DNA of 64,000 bases from Streptomyces sp. ACA25 (GTDB lineage: Bacteria > Actinomycetota > Actinomycetes > Streptomycetales > Streptomycetaceae): assembly GCF_028200735.1 (NCBI RefSeq), contig NZ_JAQKPV010000003.1, positions 1 to 64,000 of the forward strand. Reading direction: 5' to 3'. The position numbers were made by a program, and so were the translations under genes. Position 1 is the first letter of the stretch, and each line of letters starts with the position of its first letter. This document shows positions 62,214 to 64,000 of the stretch, in pieces. The notes under the pieces were generated by a model, which was given only the letters and a program-made list of their open reading frames with translations, did not search any database and had not been told where the DNA came from.

Positions 62214-63434
62214 ATGCCCGAAGCAGTGATCGTCTCCGCCACCCGTTCCCCGATCGGAAGGGCGTTCAAGGGTTCCCTCAAGGACATCCGTCCGGACGAC
62301 CTGACCGCCGACATCATCAGGGCCGCGCTCGCCAAGGTGCCGCAGCTCGACCCCCGCGACATCGACGACCTGATGCTGGGCTGCGGGCTGCCCGGCGGCG
62401 AGCAGGGCCACAACCTGGGCCGGGTCGTCGCGGTCCAGCTGGGCATGGATCACCTGCCGGGCTGCACCGTCACCCGGTACTGCTCCTCCTCCCTGCAGAC
62501 CAGCCGGATGGCGATGCACGCCATCCGCGCCGGTGAGGGCGACGTCTTCATCTCGGCCGGTGTCGAGATGGTCTCCCGCAGCGTCAACGGCACGTCGGAC
62601 GGCATGCCCGGCACCCACAACCCGCTGTTCGCGGACGCCGAGGCCCGCACCACCGAGCGCGCGGAACAGGGCGGCGACACCTGGCGCGACCCCCGCGAGG
62701 ACGGCGCCCTCCCGGACGTCTACATCTCGATGGGCCAGACCGCTGAGAACCTGGCCCGGCTCAAGGACGTGTCCCGCCAGGAGATGGACGAATTCGGCGT
62801 CCGCTCGCAGAACCTCGCCGAACAGGCCATCGCGGACGGCTTCTGGGAGCGGGAGATCACCCCGGTGACACGGCCCGACGGCACGGTGGTCTCCACCGAC
62901 GACGGCCCGCGGGCCGGCACCACACTGGAGGGCGTCCAAGGCCTCAAGCCGGTTTTCCGCCCCGACGGCCGAATCACCGCCGGCAACGCCTGCCCGCTCA
63001 ATGACGGCGCCGCAGCCCTGGTGATCATGTCCGACACCAAGGCCCGTGAGCTCGGCATCACCCCCCTGGCCCGGATCGTCTCCACCGGCGTCTCCGGCCT
63101 GTCCCCGGAGATCATGGGCTACGGGCCGGTCGAGGCATCCCGCCAGGCGCTCTCCCGCGCCGGGCTGTCCATCGGCGACATCGACCTGGTCGAGATCAAC
63201 GAGGCGTTCGCCGCCCAGGTCATCCCGTCCTACCGGGACCTGGGCATCGATCTGGACAGGCTGAACGTGCACGGCGGCGCCATCGCCGTCGGGCACCCCT
63301 TCGGCATGACCGGCGCCCGGATCGCCGGCACCCTGATCAACGGCCTCCGCACCCGCGACAAGCAGTTCGGGCTGGAGACGATGTGCGTCGGCGGCGGTCA
63401 GGGCATGGCCATGGTGCTGGAACGCCTGAGCTGA
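62214..63434 (+). CDS. acetyl-CoA acetyltransferase (thiolase)
   Basis: A 406-residue thiolase. The nucleophile Cys is in [22 protein letters not shown] (shown in two parts of a usual block), the catalytic His in [19 protein letters not shown], and the second Cys in [11 protein letters not shown]. It condenses or cleaves acetoacetyl-CoA or longer 3-ketoacyl-CoA. GAAAGAG precedes the ATG at 62214. The NxGG motif has His in place of Asn (NVHGG). Confidence 0.95.
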   Translation: MPEAVIVSATRSPIGRAFKGSLKDIRPDDLTADIIRAALAKVPQLDPRDIDDLMLGCGLPGGEQGHNLGRVVAVQLGMDHLPGCTVTRYCSSSLQTSRMAMHAIRAGEGDVFISAGVEMVSRSVNGTSDGMPGTHNPLFADAEARTTERAEQGGDTWRDPREDGALPDVYISMGQTAENLARLKDVSRQEMDEFGVRSQNLAEQAIADGFWEREITPVTRPDGTVVSTDDGPRAGTTLEGVQGLKPVFRPDGRITAGNACPLNDGAAALVIMSDTKARELGITPLARIVSTGVSGLSPEIMGYGPVEASRQALSRAGLSIGDIDLVEINEAFAAQVIPSYRDLGIDLDRLNVHGGAIAVGHPFGMTGARIAGTLINGLRTRDKQFGLETMCVGGGQGMAMVLERLS

Positions 63435-63446
63435 CAGTGACCGGAC

Positions 63447-63500
63447 TCACATCCCGGGGCAGGTATATGACAGCGATACCGAAGCGGCCCCGGGATGTGA
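63447..63500. terminator. nested hairpin downstream of the thiolase gene
   Basis: TCACATCCCGGGGC and its exact complement form a 14-bp stem around 26 nt that contain a second 5-bp pair, GGTAT/ATACC. It starts 13 bp after the thiolase stop. Confidence 0.6.
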
Positions 63501-63664
63501 CCCGCACCGATACGATCTCCATCACCGCAGGTCAGCGAAGCGGGGTCCGACGGCCAGGGACGATGTACCCGTCCCATTCATGACGTTGTGCACTGCTCCC
63601 CGTGGCGGGACTGCGGAAACCTGGGATAGGAATTCAGGGGACCGTACGCACCTGGGAGTCGTCC

Positions 63665-64000
63665 GTGAGCGTCATATCCGTCATCCTGCTGCTCGTCGCA
63701 GGGCTTGCCGTGGCCCTGGCTGCGTCCGCCGTGCGCGCCCTCCATGGGCTGCGCGAGGAGGTCGCCGCACTCCGCCACACGTTCGCCGGCCCGCCCGCCG
63801 ACCGGCTCGTGAACCCTCGACCGGTACCGGACGAGGAGATCATCCGGGCCGCCGTGACGGACGCCCTCGCCGACGAACGGGAGCGGGAGCTGGCCGAGGC
63901 CCGCGCCTTCTGGGCGGAGCAGGAGGCCCGGCACGCCGGACACACCGGTCCGCTGCTGGCCGGCCGCGGCCTGGAGTACCGGGTGTCCGGCGGCGACGAG
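63665..64000 (+). CDS. membrane-anchored protein with charged helix, 3'-truncated by the window
   Basis: Starts at GTG 63665 and is open at the window end (112 codons seen). One N-terminal hydrophobic anchor (VSVISVILLLVAGLAVALAAS) is followed by a coiled-coil-like helix and the charged segment DERERELAEARAFWAEQEAR. I recall similar Streptomyces proteins of unknown function with the ELAEARAFWA block. No strong ribosome site is visible. The short gap before it, apart from the terminator hairpin, holds nothing else I can name. Confidence 0.72.
   Translation, partial: MSVISVILLLVAGLAVALAASAVRALHGLREEVAALRHTFAGPPADRLVNPRPVPDEEIIRAAVTDALADERERELAEARAFWAEQEARHAGHTGPLLAGRGLEYRVSGGDE

Noticed and set aside
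1..64000. CRISPR arrays, insertion sequences, prophage, tRNA and rRNA genes
   Set aside because: No regularly spaced repeats, transposase or phage genes, or tRNA/rRNA-like sequences were seen on either strand.

Overview
The window looks like chromosomal core DNA of a Streptomyces or a close relative. The evidence is very high G+C with G/C-ending codons, an 87-residue WhiB, F420 genes, a sigma-factor partner-switching module, a cluster of LCP (LytR-CpsA-Psr) cell-wall ligases and a c-di-AMP riboswitch. From memory, and not checked by search, the gene order resembles the S. coelicolor interval around whiB, purEK, sigI and hut (about SCO3020-SCO3080). I saw no rRNA, tRNA, CRISPR array, insertion sequence or prophage.

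Layout: (1) 0.2-2.9 kb: a SpoIIM-type membrane protein, a divergent RDD protein and an unknown conserved protein. (2) 3.0-15.7 kb, mostly minus strand: ahcY, manA, an SIS phosphosugar isomerase-like protein, a Trm112-like protein, manB, a DUF3499 protein, a secreted DUF5719 protein, a 1207-residue glycosyltransferase and whiB. manA/manB supply mannose phosphates and the glycosyltransferase presumably consumes nucleotide sugars. (3) 16.2-19.1 kb: cysteine dioxygenase and the coenzyme F420 genes fbiA-fbiB. (4) 19.1-32.1 kb: five LCP ligases interleaved with a GT2 glycosyltransferase, a peptidoglycan-recognition amidase, an AMP-ligase-like protein, a DNA glycosylase and a thioesterase. This is an envelope block. 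(5) 32.3-39.5 kb: a VOC protein, a CGNR zinc-finger protein, UDP-glucose dehydrogenase, acyl-CoA dehydrogenase, a small hydrophobic protein, and a TetR regulator divergent from a DrrA/DrrB-type exporter. (6) 39.6-49.4 kb: CapA-like lipoprotein, riboswitch-controlled LysM-M23 peptidase, purK-purE, GtrA, a response regulator/histidine kinase pair, and anti-sigma, antagonist and sigma genes. (7) 49.6-58.7 kb: a MOSC protein, the histidine-degradation operon hutU-M20 amidohydrolase-hutF-hutI, a membrane hydrolase-like protein and an RpiR regulator. (8) 58.8-64 kb: a small membrane protein, cystathionine beta-synthase, SGNH hydrolase, thiolase and the start of a membrane-anchored protein.

AhcY and cystathionine beta-synthase are successive steps of transsulfuration, and cysteine dioxygenase consumes cysteine. 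The Hut operon carries no HutG; the M20 enzyme sits where HutG activity is needed.

The most unusual sequence signals are: a 50-bp perfect palindrome inside an LCP coding region; a near-perfect 52-bp palindrome in the purK/gtrA divergent promoter region; palindromes overlapping the hutU and rpiR promoters; and at least twelve genes that lack a Shine-Dalgarno sequence but carry a TANNNT hexamer 6-8 nt before the start codon, as expected for leaderless mRNAs. I found no clear case of an entirely new multi-gene system. Most genes are recognisable conserved actinobacterial families.
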